Part shown: positions 45,901-55,078 of the stretch, piece by piece | Position numbering within the stretch: the first letter of the stretch is position 1 | Layout: each line of letters opens with the position of its first letter | Source of the DNA: CAYNZV01 sp965217095 | GTDB lineage: Bacteria > Latescibacterota > UBA2968 > UBA8231 | DNA: 64,000 nucleotides | Assembly (NCBI GenBank): GCA_965217095.1 | Contig: OZ244235.1 | Span: 5,518,001 to 5,582,000, forward strand | Direction: 5' to 3' | The notes under the pieces: model-generated | The model's input: the letters and a program-made list of their open reading frames with translations, nothing else | Databases searched by the model: none | What the model was told of the DNA's origin: nothing | Made by a program: the position numbers and the translations under genes

Positions 45901-46635
45901 ATGTCGCAAACGAAAACACTCCGGCAGCGCATCAAAGAGGGCGACGTGCTGGTCGCCCTGCGCGCCAACTTGTCGATGACCAAGAGCCAGCTGGCAGAGA
46001 TTTGGTCGACAGACAGGTACGACTATATCCGCATCGACATTCAGCACGGGCCTTATAGCGAGCAGCAGTTGGTGGATTTCTGCCAGGTGGCTGAAGAGTT
46101 GAACATCGACGTGCAGCTGCGCATCCCCCACACTCGGCATGCCTATCTGGTGGGGCGCTACTTGGACTTTGGATTCAGCGCGGTTCTGGTTCCAGAAGTA
46201 ATGGAACCCGAGACCGTCGATGACGCGATCGCCTATGCCTACTACGGGCCCATCGGACGCCGCAGCTGGGGCGGAGCCTTTCGCCGCAGTCTGCAAAGCG
46301 TAGGGAAGGATCGGCTCACCTATTCGGCGTGGTGGAATGAGTACGTCATTCTGGCCATTCAAGTGGAATCGGTTGAAGCGGTGACTAATGTTCGAAGATT
46401 GGTCAAGCCAGGCGTACACGTCGTCACCTTCGGACCAAACGATCTCTCATTCAGCCTCGCCGATCACCCGGAGTATCCGCTGCAAGATGTCGATGATTAC
46501 ATGCGCAATGTGGCGGCCCAATTGGCCGGTACGGACATTCGCCTGGCCATGGGCACAGGCACGAAGCCAGAAGAGCGGGATAAGTATCTCGAGATCGGTA
46601 TAACACTGTTTCAGGAAAGCCCGCCGGCTGCGTAG
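45901..46635 (+). CDS. HpcH/HpaI family aldolase
   Basis: 244 residues from the ATG at 45901 (CTGGAGCG upstream). Family features are IRIDIQHGPYS (catalytic-site region), LRIPH with the metal-site Arg, AVLVPEVMEPETVDDAI and VESVEAVTNV followed by TFGPNDLSFSL. Members cleave 2-keto-3-deoxy acids in a metal-dependent class II manner. Several classic residues are altered (IQHG instead of xEHG), so the substrate may differ. It is followed after 32 nt by the DUF362 gene, probably in the same transcript. Confidence 0.85.
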   Translation: MSQTKTLRQRIKEGDVLVALRANLSMTKSQLAEIWSTDRYDYIRIDIQHGPYSEQQLVDFCQVAEELNIDVQLRIPHTRHAYLVGRYLDFGFSAVLVPEVMEPETVDDAIAYAYYGPIGRRSWGGAFRRSLQSVGKDRLTYSAWWNEYVILAIQVESVEAVTNVRRLVKPGVHVVTFGPNDLSFSLADHPEYPLQDVDDYMRNVAAQLAGTDIRLAMGTGTKPEERDKYLEIGITLFQESPPAA

Positions 46636-46667
46636 AAATCGCCGGCAACTCAGATAGAAAGCTCGAT

Positions 46668-47804
46668 ATGAACGAGAAGTACAAGGTTTGCGCGATCCGG
46701 TGCAGTCACAAAGCCTCCTCGGAAGAGATCTACGAACGGCTCAAGACGATCACCGCCCCGCTGAGACGCTCGTGGGAGAAGATCGAGAACGCCCGCCGGG
46801 TGGGGATCAAGGTCAACATGCAGATGCGCACGAATGAGATCCGCCGCATCGGGGGCCGGCGGCAGGAGCTGGTGGACGAGGATGTGCTGCGCGCCTCGCT
46901 GCGGCTGTTGCGGGAGCGCACGGACGCGGAGATCTTCGTGCTCGACACGAGCATGGCGCCGGCGGGTCAACGTCCGGGAGACGATTTCAACATGGCGCCA
47001 ATCTTCATGGAGTTCGGCATCCCGTACGTGGAAGCGGGGGATCCGCCGTTCGAGCGTTATCCGGTGCCGGGCGGCGGGGCGATGTTCTCGGAGTATCAGC
47101 TGTCGGCGGCGTTGGGCACGGCGGATGCATTCGTGTCGATCGCCAAGATGAAGAACCACGGCTTCATGGGTATCACCCTGTGTCTCAAGAACCTGTTTGG
47201 CCTGCCGCCGATCCCGCCCCACGGCCGCTTGCGGACCTATTATCACCACGTGATCCGGCTTTCCTATGTGCTGCCTGACCTTGGCATGATCGCCAATCCG
47301 TGTCTCAACATCATCGATGCGCTCGCGGGGCAGGCGCGGGTGGAGTGGGGCGGCGAGGGCCGCATCTGCGATGCCCTCATTGCCGGCGACCATGTGATCG
47401 CCACCGATGCGTGCGGTACCTATCTGATGGGCACCGATCCGATGCTCGATTATCCGCATCCACCGTACCGGCGCGACCGGAGTCCGATCGTGGTGGCGGC
47501 GGAACACGGATTCGGGACGGTGAATCTGGAAGAGATCGATTTCGACGCGGGCGGATTGGCGCCGCCGCTGGCGGAGTTTGACTCGGCGAACCTGGTGCCC
47601 GGCGAGAAGATCCGGAACCTGCGGCGGACGGCGAGTGAGCAGGCGTTGTTCTACCGGGATAACCGGGAGCGGTTATGCGAGCGGTACGGGGGGTCGTTCA
47701 TTTTCCTGCAGCGCGGCCAAGTGGTCTGGAGCGGCCCCGAGCCGCACAACGCGGGGACGGTTGAAAAGGTGAGTGGGGGAGAAAGGATGAGGCGGTGTGG
47801 TTGA
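46668..47804 (+). CDS. DUF362 domain-containing protein, C-terminus frameshifted
   Basis: 378 residues. DUF362 signatures are VGIKVNMQM, VSIAKMKNHGFMGITLCLKNLFG and GGEGRICDALIAGDHVIATDACGTYLMG. The family is often linked to ferredoxin-like electron transfer but is uncharacterised; no 4Fe-4S motif is present. The frame ends at 47804, but one frame over (one base missing near 47785) it continues DEAVWLKLVDPEEREGEQMQ to a stop at 47875, so the natural protein is about 23 residues longer. Confidence 0.82.
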   Translation: MNEKYKVCAIRCSHKASSEEIYERLKTITAPLRRSWEKIENARRVGIKVNMQMRTNEIRRIGGRRQELVDEDVLRASLRLLRERTDAEIFVLDTSMAPAGQRPGDDFNMAPIFMEFGIPYVEAGDPPFERYPVPGGGAMFSEYQLSAALGTADAFVSIAKMKNHGFMGITLCLKNLFGLPPIPPHGRLRTYYHHVIRLSYVLPDLGMIANPCLNIIDALAGQARVEWGGEGRICDALIAGDHVIATDACGTYLMGTDPMLDYPHPPYRRDRSPIVVAAEHGFGTVNLEEIDFDAGGLAPPLAEFDSANLVPGEKIRNLRRTASEQALFYRDNRERLCERYGGSFIFLQRGQVVWSGPEPHNAGTVEKVSGGERMRRCG

Positions 47805-47984
47805 AGCTGGTCGATCCGGAGGAGAGGGAAGGTGAGCAGATGCAGGTGTATGAGGGGGCGTTGGGAGGTTGCTAGGCTTCAGCCGGCGGCGAAGGGGGGC
47901 TGTCTCGGGTCACACGCGATCGTGCCGGCGATAAGGCGGGTCAGCTTCTGACGAATCAGTTCATGAGCGTTCTCAGGCAAGGAT

Positions 47985-48425
47985 TCAGCTCGTCGCGGTC
48001 TCAGCATCTGCGCCGAAGAGACGTTGAGCAAGGACCATCCCGAGGGCCATCAGCGGGACAAAAAGGAGGACTTCGATTTGAAACGCACTGAGACGGGCGA
48101 GTGCAGGGCCTGGGCAAAATCCCCCGAGCGCCCAACCGACGCCGAAGACAGAGGCGCCAACGATAAGTCGCGACGAGATCTCAGGGCGCCCGCGTCCCGG
48201 AAGATGGGTGCCGAACCAACCGCGCCCGTCCTTGAGTCTACGGTACGTGCCTATCAAAGCCGAATAGCTCGAAACCGCTCCCGCCATCACGAATACCAGT
48301 GTCGGATCCCAAGTGCCGGTGACATCGAGGAATCCGATCACCCGCGAGGGATCAGTCATGCCCGAGATAGACAGTCCGAAACCAAAGCTGAATCCAGCAA
48401 TGATCACCAGAAATGCACGCGTCAT
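47985..48425 (-). CDS. YeeE/YedE family sulfur-compound transporter, half-size subunit 2
   Basis: 146 residues and four hydrophobic helices (FLVIIAGFSFGFGLSISG, LVFVMAGAVSSYSALIG, GASVFGVGWALGGFCPGPAL, LLFVPLMALGMVLAQRL). GWALGGFCPGPAL is the Cys-containing motif of the family, whose members import thiosulfate or related sulfur compounds. The ATG overlaps the stop of the preceding half gene (ATGA), so the two halves are coupled. Confidence 0.85.
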   Translation of the reverse strand: MTRAFLVIIAGFSFGFGLSISGMTDPSRVIGFLDVTGTWDPTLVFVMAGAVSSYSALIGTYRRLKDGRGWFGTHLPGRGRPEISSRLIVGASVFGVGWALGGFCPGPALARLSAFQIEVLLFVPLMALGMVLAQRLFGADAETATS

Positions 48426-48843
48426 AGAAAATGGCTCCCGAGTACCGTAAGAATGCCGGCCGCCACAAAGATGGCTGTGGCCAACAGCGAGTCGCCAGCT
48501 CCAAGGCCAATACCGCAGACACCGTGACCGCTCGTACAACCGCCGCACAACCGCGTTCCGAAACCCACCAGCAGACCAGCAGGGACCACGATCCACAACG
48601 GTCGCACGAACGAGCTGAGGCTGATGCCGAAGTGACTAGGCCGAAGGCCGTTGCTGCGCCACCGATCAGGCCGATAAGGAAGAAAATTCGCCAACTCAGA
48701 TCCCCTGCGGACGGCCGCAGCAACCGCCCTAAGACGCCGGAGACTCCGGGGATACGGCCTGTCGCAGCTGTCGCGACAGCGCTCCCGACGCCAATCAACA
48801 CGCCGCCGAGAAGTGCCATTAGATAAGTCTCAAAGTTGCTCAC
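48422..48843 (-). pseudogene. YeeE/YedE family transporter, half-size subunit 1, frameshifted
   Basis: From a GTG at 48843 (GGAGTG upstream) the protein starts SNFETYLMALLGGVLIGVG and contains three to four helices. The key motif GFGTRLCGGCTSGHGVCGIG, with the paired Cys of the family, is in the second frame. One base is missing near 48637 (FGLVTSA should read FGLSHFGISLSSF). Restored, it forms a normal half-size partner to the gene at 47985, in the manner of PmpA/PmpB. Confidence 0.8.
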
Positions 48844-48875
48844 GATGTCACTCCGTGTGCATGCGTTTCGTTCGA

Positions 48876-49271
48876 TCACTCAAGGATGGAATCGGGTGCA
48901 CCAATCCATTTGAGGGCTTCTTTCGGTTCCCTGAAAACCATAACATTCTCGGGGGATTTGTCACTAAACACTGCATATTGACGAGCCAATCCAAAGGGAA
49001 GGGTTTCAGGAGCAATAACAGCAGTCTTAAAACCTTCGCACTTTCCGGCTAGATATACCTCAACCATTGAAACCAATTGACGCAATCCTCCACTTGTGAC
49101 GCTATCCATTTCCGCGTTTCTAGTGTCCACGATCTCATGAAACCCGGCCTGGAATTCCTCACTCTCCAACAACTGCCTGTACGATGACAGGAGGTCAGAA
49201 TCCGTAACCCGGCCAACCCAAGAACTAACGAAGAACCCATCTTCCGCGAATACTGCAAACGAGATTGACAT
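48876..49271 (-). CDS. Uncharacterised STAS/SEC14-like protein, 131 aa
   Basis: The ATG at 49271 begins MSISFAVFAEDGFFVSSWVG. Patterns such as VTDSDLLSSYRQLLESEEF, EIVDTRN and FKTAVIAPETLPFGLARQY, SPENVMVFREPKEALKWIG fit the widespread small family that resembles STAS/SEC14-type alpha/beta proteins. No function is known. It starts about 30 nt after a degenerate attC-like site, as a cassette gene would. Confidence 0.7.
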   Translation of the reverse strand: MSISFAVFAEDGFFVSSWVGRVTDSDLLSSYRQLLESEEFQAGFHEIVDTRNAEMDSVTSGGLRQLVSMVEVYLAGKCEGFKTAVIAPETLPFGLARQYAVFSDKSPENVMVFREPKEALKWIGAPDSILE

Positions 49272-49302
49272 TCTCTTGTCGCCTTGCAGTTTCGGTGATC
49301 TA

Positions 49303-49350
49303 AAATAGGGATGACCTGCGAGCGGAAGCACCGTCAGCACAGCCAGGCCG
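49303..49350 (-). other. Degenerate attC-like site
   Basis: It shares GGATGACCTGCG and GAAGCACCGTC with the attC at 51103, but the outer arm (R') has decayed (CTATTTTAG on the minus strand). Confidence 0.4.
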
Positions 49351-49465
49351 CTCTAGCCCGGCGAGTCGACGAGCCAATCACGTGAACCAGTGCTGAAACC
49401 CATCTGGTCAACCCCCCATGTTATCGAATAGCGCCGCTCGACTACTTCCAACTCACGAGCGAAAC

Positions 49466-50293
49466 CTAGCTGTTCCTGTCGCTGGACTCTCTGTGCAGTT
49501 CGATTTGACGCCTCACCATCGCCTCCGAGATCGCGTCATCGCGAAAGCTGACTCTCTCGAGGACTCGAATGGCGTCGTCGATGCTTTGATCATCCCCACT
49601 GAGCTCCTCGATGAGGTACTCGCGATAGCTCGATAGACAGAAGTCTTCGAAGTCACGCGTACGTTCGCACAGCTTTCTGAGCCTCTGTCGACCGCGGACG
49701 GCTGTCGGAATCGCGTAGTTGGTTTCTGTCCTGCAGTACTCGATCAACCTCCGTACAAACGTCGCCCAGTCCGGCCTAAGGTTGTCATCGAGCTGCTCGA
49801 GTAGGTGCGTCTTGGTGTAGACGTAGTCTTTGGTGACTCTGGCGACGAGTGCTGTCGCTGACCAGGCAACAACTCGAACGAGATCCTTAGTCGTCCCTTC
49901 AGGGTGCCGCTCTGGTGCGCCACGCATGGTGTTGTACCCGAAAAAGTCACCTTGAGGATCTGGAGAGCTCATCGGGAGCTGAGCAACACCAGGGCGATCG
50001 AACACATGGCACATCAGCCAGCACGCGGCATGAGATCGCTCCCGGACCCAATCAGCTCGATTCATCACTTCTAGTGAATCTCGAACGTCGCGACCACGGG
50101 TCAGTGTGCTCCTGTACTTCAAGGCTGGTGGTGCGGTGTCCTTCATCCCACAGACGCTGACATCGAGCTCTACGAGTACGTCTGTCACGGATCTTGGCAC
50201 TCGCGTGTGTGGAACGAACCGGTGGTTGCGCTTGGCCTTGCTGCTGTCCGAGATAACGGCTGAATCACTTGCCGACGCGATAGCCACGGTCAA
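49466..50293 (-). CDS. Hypothetical protein, 275 aa
   Basis: The product is soluble and charged, with no signal peptide and no recognised domain. Segments such as RADWVRERSHAACWLMCHVF, DWATFVRRLIEYCRTETNY and RRLKLCERTRDFEDFCLSSYREY-like helices suggest an all-alpha fold. The apparent start is a TTG and uncertain. It follows the gene at 50307 with a 13-nt gap and no attC between them, so the two form one cassette or operon of unknown function. Confidence 0.6.
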   Translation of the reverse strand: MTVAIASASDSAVISDSSKAKRNHRFVPHTRVPRSVTDVLVELDVSVCGMKDTAPPALKYRSTLTRGRDVRDSLEVMNRADWVRERSHAACWLMCHVFDRPGVAQLPMSSPDPQGDFFGYNTMRGAPERHPEGTTKDLVRVVAWSATALVARVTKDYVYTKTHLLEQLDDNLRPDWATFVRRLIEYCRTETNYAIPTAVRGRQRLRKLCERTRDFEDFCLSSYREYLIEELSGDDQSIDDAIRVLERVSFRDDAISEAMVRRQIELHRESSDRNS

Positions 50294-50306
50294 GTGTATT
50301 TCCTGG

Positions 50307-51089
50307 TTATCCCATTTCCTTGATCATGTCTGCCGCTTGTCCCTTCTTGACCCACACCTTCCCTCCCGCTTCGGAAGTCGCCTTCGGCTCCATGTCACCA
50401 AAGGAAAGCATGACGTCCGTACATGGATTGCCGCGATTACTGTGTAAAAAGTATGCTCGGTCGGCCTGAATTGCAGAGCAGACATCTTCGTCCCTGTTCT
50501 CACTGATCATCAACGGTCTATCCAGCTTATACCTGTTGACACCCCAGAATTCCCGATAGAACACATTGTCATAGGATTGATCGCTGAGCAAGAAGGCCTG
50601 GAACGTATTGGGATGACCAGCATCTCTACCTAAGCTTGAGAGGGGCACCAATTTGCCTGAGGACAACACATGGGTGTCCTCATCGGACCACCAAGGAGCG
50701 TCGAGAAACCGAAGACAGATTGCAGCCCCTGCTTTGTGAAGGGTCTTGTCTCCAAGATTGGTTAGTTTGATACGGAAATCCACGGCGCCTTCGCGCGCTA
50801 CAACGGTTGCTGTCCACTCGACAGGGCAGTCCGCCGGAATGCGTATGCCGCAGCACTCAAAGGTATCTTCATCAATCTTCGGGCAATTGCCAGGGCCAAG
50901 GGTATTATCTACAGCAACATGCTGCCTTAGCCGCGGGCCGTAACAGTCCCATGTGCCTATTGGGTAAATAGCGGACATGCCGGTGTTACTGGCGATGGCT
51001 TCAGGAACCCAGAGCAGAAGATGGCCCACTGCGGCAATGCCGGTATCAATCCGTATTTTTGACGTGTTTTCGACAGATTCGAGTTTCAT
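50307..51089 (-). CDS. Hypothetical protein, 260 aa (beta-rich)
   Basis: The ATG at 51089 lies 13 nt after the attC core at 51103-51109. The sequence is beta-rich with KIRIDTGIAAVGHLLLWVP, VEWTATVVAREGAVDFRIKLTNLG (a beta-sandwich-like stretch), CLRFLDAPWW and TDVMLSFGD. It has five or six Cys and no signal peptide. No family is recognised. Pairing with the next gene suggests a shared role. Confidence 0.65.
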   Translation of the reverse strand: MKLESVENTSKIRIDTGIAAVGHLLLWVPEAIASNTGMSAIYPIGTWDCYGPRLRQHVAVDNTLGPGNCPKIDEDTFECCGIRIPADCPVEWTATVVAREGAVDFRIKLTNLGDKTLHKAGAAICLRFLDAPWWSDEDTHVLSSGKLVPLSSLGRDAGHPNTFQAFLLSDQSYDNVFYREFWGVNRYKLDRPLMISENRDEDVCSAIQADRAYFLHSNRGNPCTDVMLSFGDMEPKATSEAGGKVWVKKGQAADMIKEMG

Positions 51090-51102
51090 CTTGCCATTGG
51101 GA

Positions 51103-51160
51103 TAACAACGCAGGGATGACCTGCGGTGCGAAGCACCGTCTGGTGCATGCGATGTTGTGC
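51103..51160 (-). other. attC-like integron recombination site (58 bp)
   Basis: The outer arms TAACAAC and GTTGTGC flank inner arms GGATGACC and GGTGCATGC, which pair apart from one unpaired G, the usual attC asymmetry. The centre forms GGTGC-GAA-GCACC. The gene at 51089 starts 13 nt beyond it. Confidence 0.7.
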
Positions 51161-51263
51161 ATTTGAGCCAATCCTCGGAGCCAAAGGCGAATCGTCACGG
51201 TAGCAGAGTGTCTTTGCCTTCAGTATAGACGACGTAGCTGTACTCCTGGTATGTAGGCGCTGA

Positions 51264-52217
51264 TCATTCCCTGCCCTTCTGGGCAAAATTCGGCGAGTCG
51301 AAAAACGTCTTTAACTCCGGGTTCCGCTGGATGTAATCCTTGAGTTCGACAACGATGTTTTCCTGAAGCTGGATGCTAAGGCCACCGTCGACCGGCAGCA
51401 CGACGCCGGTGATGAAGGAGGCCTGGGGCGAGCACAGAAAAGAGACCGCGTGGGCAATGTCGGCCGGCGTGCCCGTGCGGCGCACCGGGTAATACAGCTC
51501 GTGCAGATGAAACCCCGCCTCGTTACCGACTTCGCTCCACAGATTCTCCAGGTTCTCGGTCACCATATGCCCCGGTGCGATGGCGTTGACGGTGATGCCC
51601 AGGGGCCCGAAATCGATGGCCATCTGCCTGGTTAGTCCGTTGACGGCCGCCTTGCCCGTCTCGTAGATCATCCACCCCGCCGCCTGCAGCAGGCTGTGGA
51701 CGGATGAGATGTTGACGATCCGTCCCACCTCACTCGGAGGCGGCGAGCCGCGCAGCAGTCCCTTGCCCTCCCAGGGTTCGGCTTCGAAACCCGCCGGTGG
51801 TCCCGACGCCTCCATGGCCGGCACCGCGTACTTGGAGCCGAGAAAGTGAGCACCAACGAGCAGATCCATGCCTCGCCGCCAGTTGTCGAGTTCGACCTCG
51901 ACGGCACTGCCTAAAACGGAGAAGCCGGCGACGCCGAAGGCGTTCTGCACCAGGATATCGAGACGGCCGAATTCCGCTACCGCCCGCTCGACCATTTCCT
52001 TGGCCACCTCTTCCCGGGCCACATCACCCGTCATCGACGCGGCTTTCCCACCCGCGGCCTCGATGCGCTCCACATTGGCCGCTGCCGTCGACTCGTCGAT
52101 GTCGACGATGAGCACCTGGGCTTCGTCGGCCGCCAGCGTGCGGGCGATTTCACCGCCGATCCCGGCTGCACCACCGGTTACGATGGCGACCTTTCCTGTC
52201 AGTTTTTCAATTGCCAC
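51264..52217 (-). CDS. Short-chain dehydrogenase/reductase (SDR)
   Basis: 317 residues from a GTG preceded by AGGAGAT. The Rossmann motif is VTGGAAGIGGE, the NAG motif is altered to QNAFG, and the catalytic Ser and YxxxK are in VNISSV and YETGK. APGHMV and GVVLPVDGG complete the classical SDR. An insertion after the Tyr-less loop (ASGPPAGFEAEPWEGKG) and a C-terminal extension of about 40 residues (VVELKDYIQRNPELKTFF) are unusual. It would oxidise or reduce a hydroxyl/keto substrate with NAD(P). Confidence 0.88.
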   Translation of the reverse strand: MAIEKLTGKVAIVTGGAAGIGGEIARTLAADEAQVLIVDIDESTAAANVERIEAAGGKAASMTGDVAREEVAKEMVERAVAEFGRLDILVQNAFGVAGFSVLGSAVEVELDNWRRGMDLLVGAHFLGSKYAVPAMEASGPPAGFEAEPWEGKGLLRGSPPPSEVGRIVNISSVHSLLQAAGWMIYETGKAAVNGLTRQMAIDFGPLGITVNAIAPGHMVTENLENLWSEVGNEAGFHLHELYYPVRRTGTPADIAHAVSFLCSPQASFITGVVLPVDGGLSIQLQENIVVELKDYIQRNPELKTFFDSPNFAQKGRE

Positions 52218-52414
52218 GGTTCATCTCCTGTGTGGGTGGGCGTTTATGATCAAGTGGACGAAATGCCGATTTCCGGCATTATAGGGCACCATTATCCGGA
52301 CGCGAAGATGAGCAGCGGCTGCTTCGCTATAGCGCTCGCAAAACCAGCAGCCCGGCGCCGCGCCATGGGTTCAGCAACGGCTGCCCGGCTCGCCATTTCC
52401 TCGTCCAATAGTGG

Positions 52415-53221
52415 TTAGCGTTTGACCGCCACCCACAGATGCCAGGTGAACAGTAGTCGAATCGCTTTCTCACTGATTGCATTCTGAACAGCCCGTTGGA
52501 ACGCCGCGAGTCCCGATTCTTCGTCTGAAATACCTGTCTTAATAACGTTCTGGGTAACACCGAACGTCTTGATAAAACCTGCAAGACCTCGTGCATCAAA
52601 TGATTCGATGCTGTGCAGCCCGATTAGTCGAGTCATCTGGAAGGCACCGCTCTTCTCAACGGTTTCTTCCTGCAGGTGCTTTGGCCATCGTTTGATTTCG
52701 CCAGACGCCTGATTTTGGCCGCCCAGACCCTCGATAGTTTCCATGAGCTCAGCGTAGGCGTGTTGAATCGCGATGGTTGTGCAATGCCAGTGATACGAAT
52801 ACGAAGCGAACACCCCACCTGGACGCAGAATGCGGATAATCTCGGCCGCCGTCGGCTCGGGATCCATCCAGCGGAGAGACATGCCACAGGTAACTACGTT
52901 TGCGGATTCATCTTCGAGCTCGATATCATGGGAAAGACCGAGCCTGTATTCGACGTTGCTCGCAGGTCGGGCACTTGCGACGGTTAGCATGTCGTCAGAA
53001 GGATCTATCCCCAGAACAGTCCCGGCGCGGTAGGCCCAGACACGTGTTGATACGCCTGTCCCGCACCCTAGATCGACGACCATGTCTGGCCTTGGCGTCG
53101 ATGCCAGTTCGCAAATCACATCGAGCAGGATCTCTGGTGGAGAAGGGCGGTATAGGTCGTATTCGGCAGCGTAGCCAGAAAACCGCTCGACGGACGGCTC
53201 CCACTCTGGTCCGACGGTCAC
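52415..53221 (-). CDS. Class I SAM-dependent methyltransferase
   Basis: 268 residues from a GTG. Motif I VVDLGCGTGVSTR binds SAM, with GIDPSDDML (acidic ribose ligand), ANVVTCGMSLRWMD and LRPGGVFASYSYHW as later motifs, fitting the Methyltransf_11 group. The acceptor is unknown. The start is about 64 nt after the attC core at 53285, so it is a probable cassette gene. A GTTAGCG on the plus strand at its 3' end may be part of another decayed site. Confidence 0.85.
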   Translation of the reverse strand: MTVGPEWEPSVERFSGYAAEYDLYRPSPPEILLDVICELASTPRPDMVVDLGCGTGVSTRVWAYRAGTVLGIDPSDDMLTVASARPASNVEYRLGLSHDIELEDESANVVTCGMSLRWMDPEPTAAEIIRILRPGGVFASYSYHWHCTTIAIQHAYAELMETIEGLGGQNQASGEIKRWPKHLQEETVEKSGAFQMTRLIGLHSIESFDARGLAGFIKTFGVTQNVIKTGISDEESGLAAFQRAVQNAISEKAIRLLFTWHLWVAVKR

Positions 53222-53284
53222 GATGCTGTCTTCATTTGTGGAGGTTTCGGTCCACGATCATGTCTGTATTCTCTAGACCTTTAC

Positions 53285-53342
53285 GCCCAACATAAAGTTT
53301 AGCCGCAGCGCGAAGTGATGTCAGCACAACGGCTTGTTGGCA
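53285..53342 (-). other. attC-like integron recombination site (58 bp)
   Basis: On the plus strand GCCCAAC at one end (minus-strand GTTGGGC, a perfect R' core) and GTTGGCA at the other, with inner AGCCG/CGGCT arms. It is the same length as the sites at 51103 and 55953 and separates two minus-strand genes. Confidence 0.7.
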
Positions 53343-53357
53343 CTACCTCCGCAAAAC

Positions 53358-53957
53358 TCAATCTTCCGAGACATGCGAATCCCAAATGTCCGGGTAAAGC
53401 TCTTGAAAGGTCAACCAGGTATCTCGCTCGATTTCAGGATCGTTGGAACGAACGATATTCAGTGAAATCTGAAGATTCTTTAACGCAGTATCAAACTGGC
53501 TTTTCGAACAGCCGTACTTCTCAATCGCCTCTTTTCGAAGGTCGGTAGTTTCCCAAGGCTCGATCCGAATCTTCTCAAAAATAAACGCTGCCAATGGATT
53601 CAGTTCATCGATGCTTCTGTAGGACCATGCAAAATGGAAATCGCGCAAATAGTTCATCGTCATCAACACCGCAAATCCACCTTTGATTTTACCGTAGAAA
53701 ATCTCATTGGGAAACTCAGCAGGCAGACGATTCTTCCAATCCCAAGCCGCTGAAACCTTTTGGCCCCACCCTTCCTCGCCTTTCTGCTTTTCCGGCAAAT
53801 CGATGTGCTCCCAAAGCGAGGGCAACTCAGTTTTCGAACTTTCGAATATCGTGCAGATCTTCAATTCTCGAATCAACAAACGGGCTTCTTCAAATGTTTT
53901 GATCATAAGTTTTTCGCCTAACGCCTGAGGCATCGCCAAATCTTGCTGAAGCGACAT
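53358..53957 (-). CDS. Hypothetical protein, 199 aa
   Basis: A soluble alpha/beta protein beginning MSLQQDLAMPQALGEKLMI. It contains QKGEEGWGQKVSAAWDWKNRLP and GGFAVLMTMNYLRDFHFAW, then KEAIEKYGCSKSQFDTALKNLQ near the end, which could be a winged-helix-like region. It is bounded by attC-like sites and its base composition is less GC-rich than that of its neighbours, as often seen in integron cassettes. No known family is recognised. Confidence 0.65.
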   Translation of the reverse strand: MSLQQDLAMPQALGEKLMIKTFEEARLLIRELKICTIFESSKTELPSLWEHIDLPEKQKGEEGWGQKVSAAWDWKNRLPAEFPNEIFYGKIKGGFAVLMTMNYLRDFHFAWSYRSIDELNPLAAFIFEKIRIEPWETTDLRKEAIEKYGCSKSQFDTALKNLQISLNIVRSNDPEIERDTWLTFQELYPDIWDSHVSED

Positions 53958-54050
53958 GTTAAACGGCCCCGAAACCTGCGGTGCCGCGGCGCTGCCCGCC
54001 GTCTTGGCGATTGCGGAGGCAGTGCATTGATAGAAGGCCGTTCGATAGTA
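53958..54050 (-). other. Possible attC-like site
   Basis: Inverted arms AACGGCC and GGCCGTTC lie between the SDR stop and the start of the 199-aa gene; the outer cores are imperfect (GTTAAAC). Confidence 0.4.
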
Positions 54051-54054
54051 GCGA

Positions 54055-54870
54055 CTACCTGTCCAGTCTAACTAAATCGGGCCAAATCTTTGCATAAAAT
54101 GCCCGCTGGATGCCTCGCACGCTCTCCCCTCCGTCAACAACGAGATTGGAGCCTACATTGAAGTTACCCGCTCGCGAAGCGAGGAATATGGCCGCCCCGG
54201 CGATATTGTCCTTCTCTCCTATCCGCTTGGCCGGAATGACCTTTTTCATCTCGTCAGTGTGATCCCGGGCCGTCGTGTTCAAATCGGTAGGGAAGTCACC
54301 GGGGGAGATTGTATTTATTTGAATCCCCTCCCAGGCCAAGCTGTCACCCAGGTGCCGGTCCAACTGTATTACGCCTGCTTTGCTGGCGCCGTAGGCTGAG
54401 TTGAGCTTACCACAGCCGTCGATAGAAGCGATATTGATCACATTTCTCGGGGTCTCGGGCGAAGCCCCCGCCCGCAGGAAAGGCAGAAACACTTGGATCA
54501 TAAAGAAAATGGTTTTGGTATTGAGATCCATCACCGCGTCCCATGTTTCCTCAGTAATATCCTCGATCTCCCTGCGACCGTCGCTGATTCCGGCGTTGTT
54601 GACCAGAATATCGAGTGACTGCTCCCGTTCACCGTAGGCCTTTGCCAACTCCTTGATACCGGCGACTGAACCTACATCGGCTGCGATATACTCGCAGGGG
54701 CCGATTTTCACCAGCTCCTCCTGTTTCTTTTTCAGGACCTCTTCTCTGCGCGCTACTATGTAAACTTTCGCCCCAAAATTGACAAAGCCCTCGGCTATCA
54801 TCGCCCCGATACCAGCCGAACCACCGGTCACCAATGCGATTTTTCCCTCCAGTGAGAACAGATCTTTCAT
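54055..54870 (-). CDS. Short-chain dehydrogenase/reductase (SDR)
   Basis: 271 residues from the ATG at 54870, which has a strong GGAGG site; an upstream GTG-type extension is not needed. Motifs are VTGGSAGIGAM, LVNNAGISDG, INIASIDG (Ser) and YGASK (Tyr/Lys), then SPGDFPTDL. It is a classical glucose/3-oxoacyl reductase-like SDR of unknown substrate. The 109-nt stretch between this gene's upstream region and the PHP hydrolase carries no clear attC. Confidence 0.9.
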   Translation of the reverse strand: MKDLFSLEGKIALVTGGSAGIGAMIAEGFVNFGAKVYIVARREEVLKKKQEELVKIGPCEYIAADVGSVAGIKELAKAYGEREQSLDILVNNAGISDGRREIEDITEETWDAVMDLNTKTIFFMIQVFLPFLRAGASPETPRNVINIASIDGCGKLNSAYGASKAGVIQLDRHLGDSLAWEGIQINTISPGDFPTDLNTTARDHTDEMKKVIPAKRIGEKDNIAGAAIFLASRAGNFNVGSNLVVDGGESVRGIQRAFYAKIWPDLVRLDR

Positions 54871-55078
54871 GTTCGGACCTCCGTGTAATTTTGTTAATAA
54901 TACGTATGCGCTATCGTTGAGGACGGCATGGTGGTAGCGTAATGCATGGCGGTTGCGCCTCCGGCTCAATCCATCGTATCTCCTTGATTATCCGAGATTC
55001 CCCAGGAAACGTCGATCGCAAGAAGTCGTAGTATGGAGAGTATGAAAACGATGTCGATCGCTGTTCGTTGTTGCTCGA

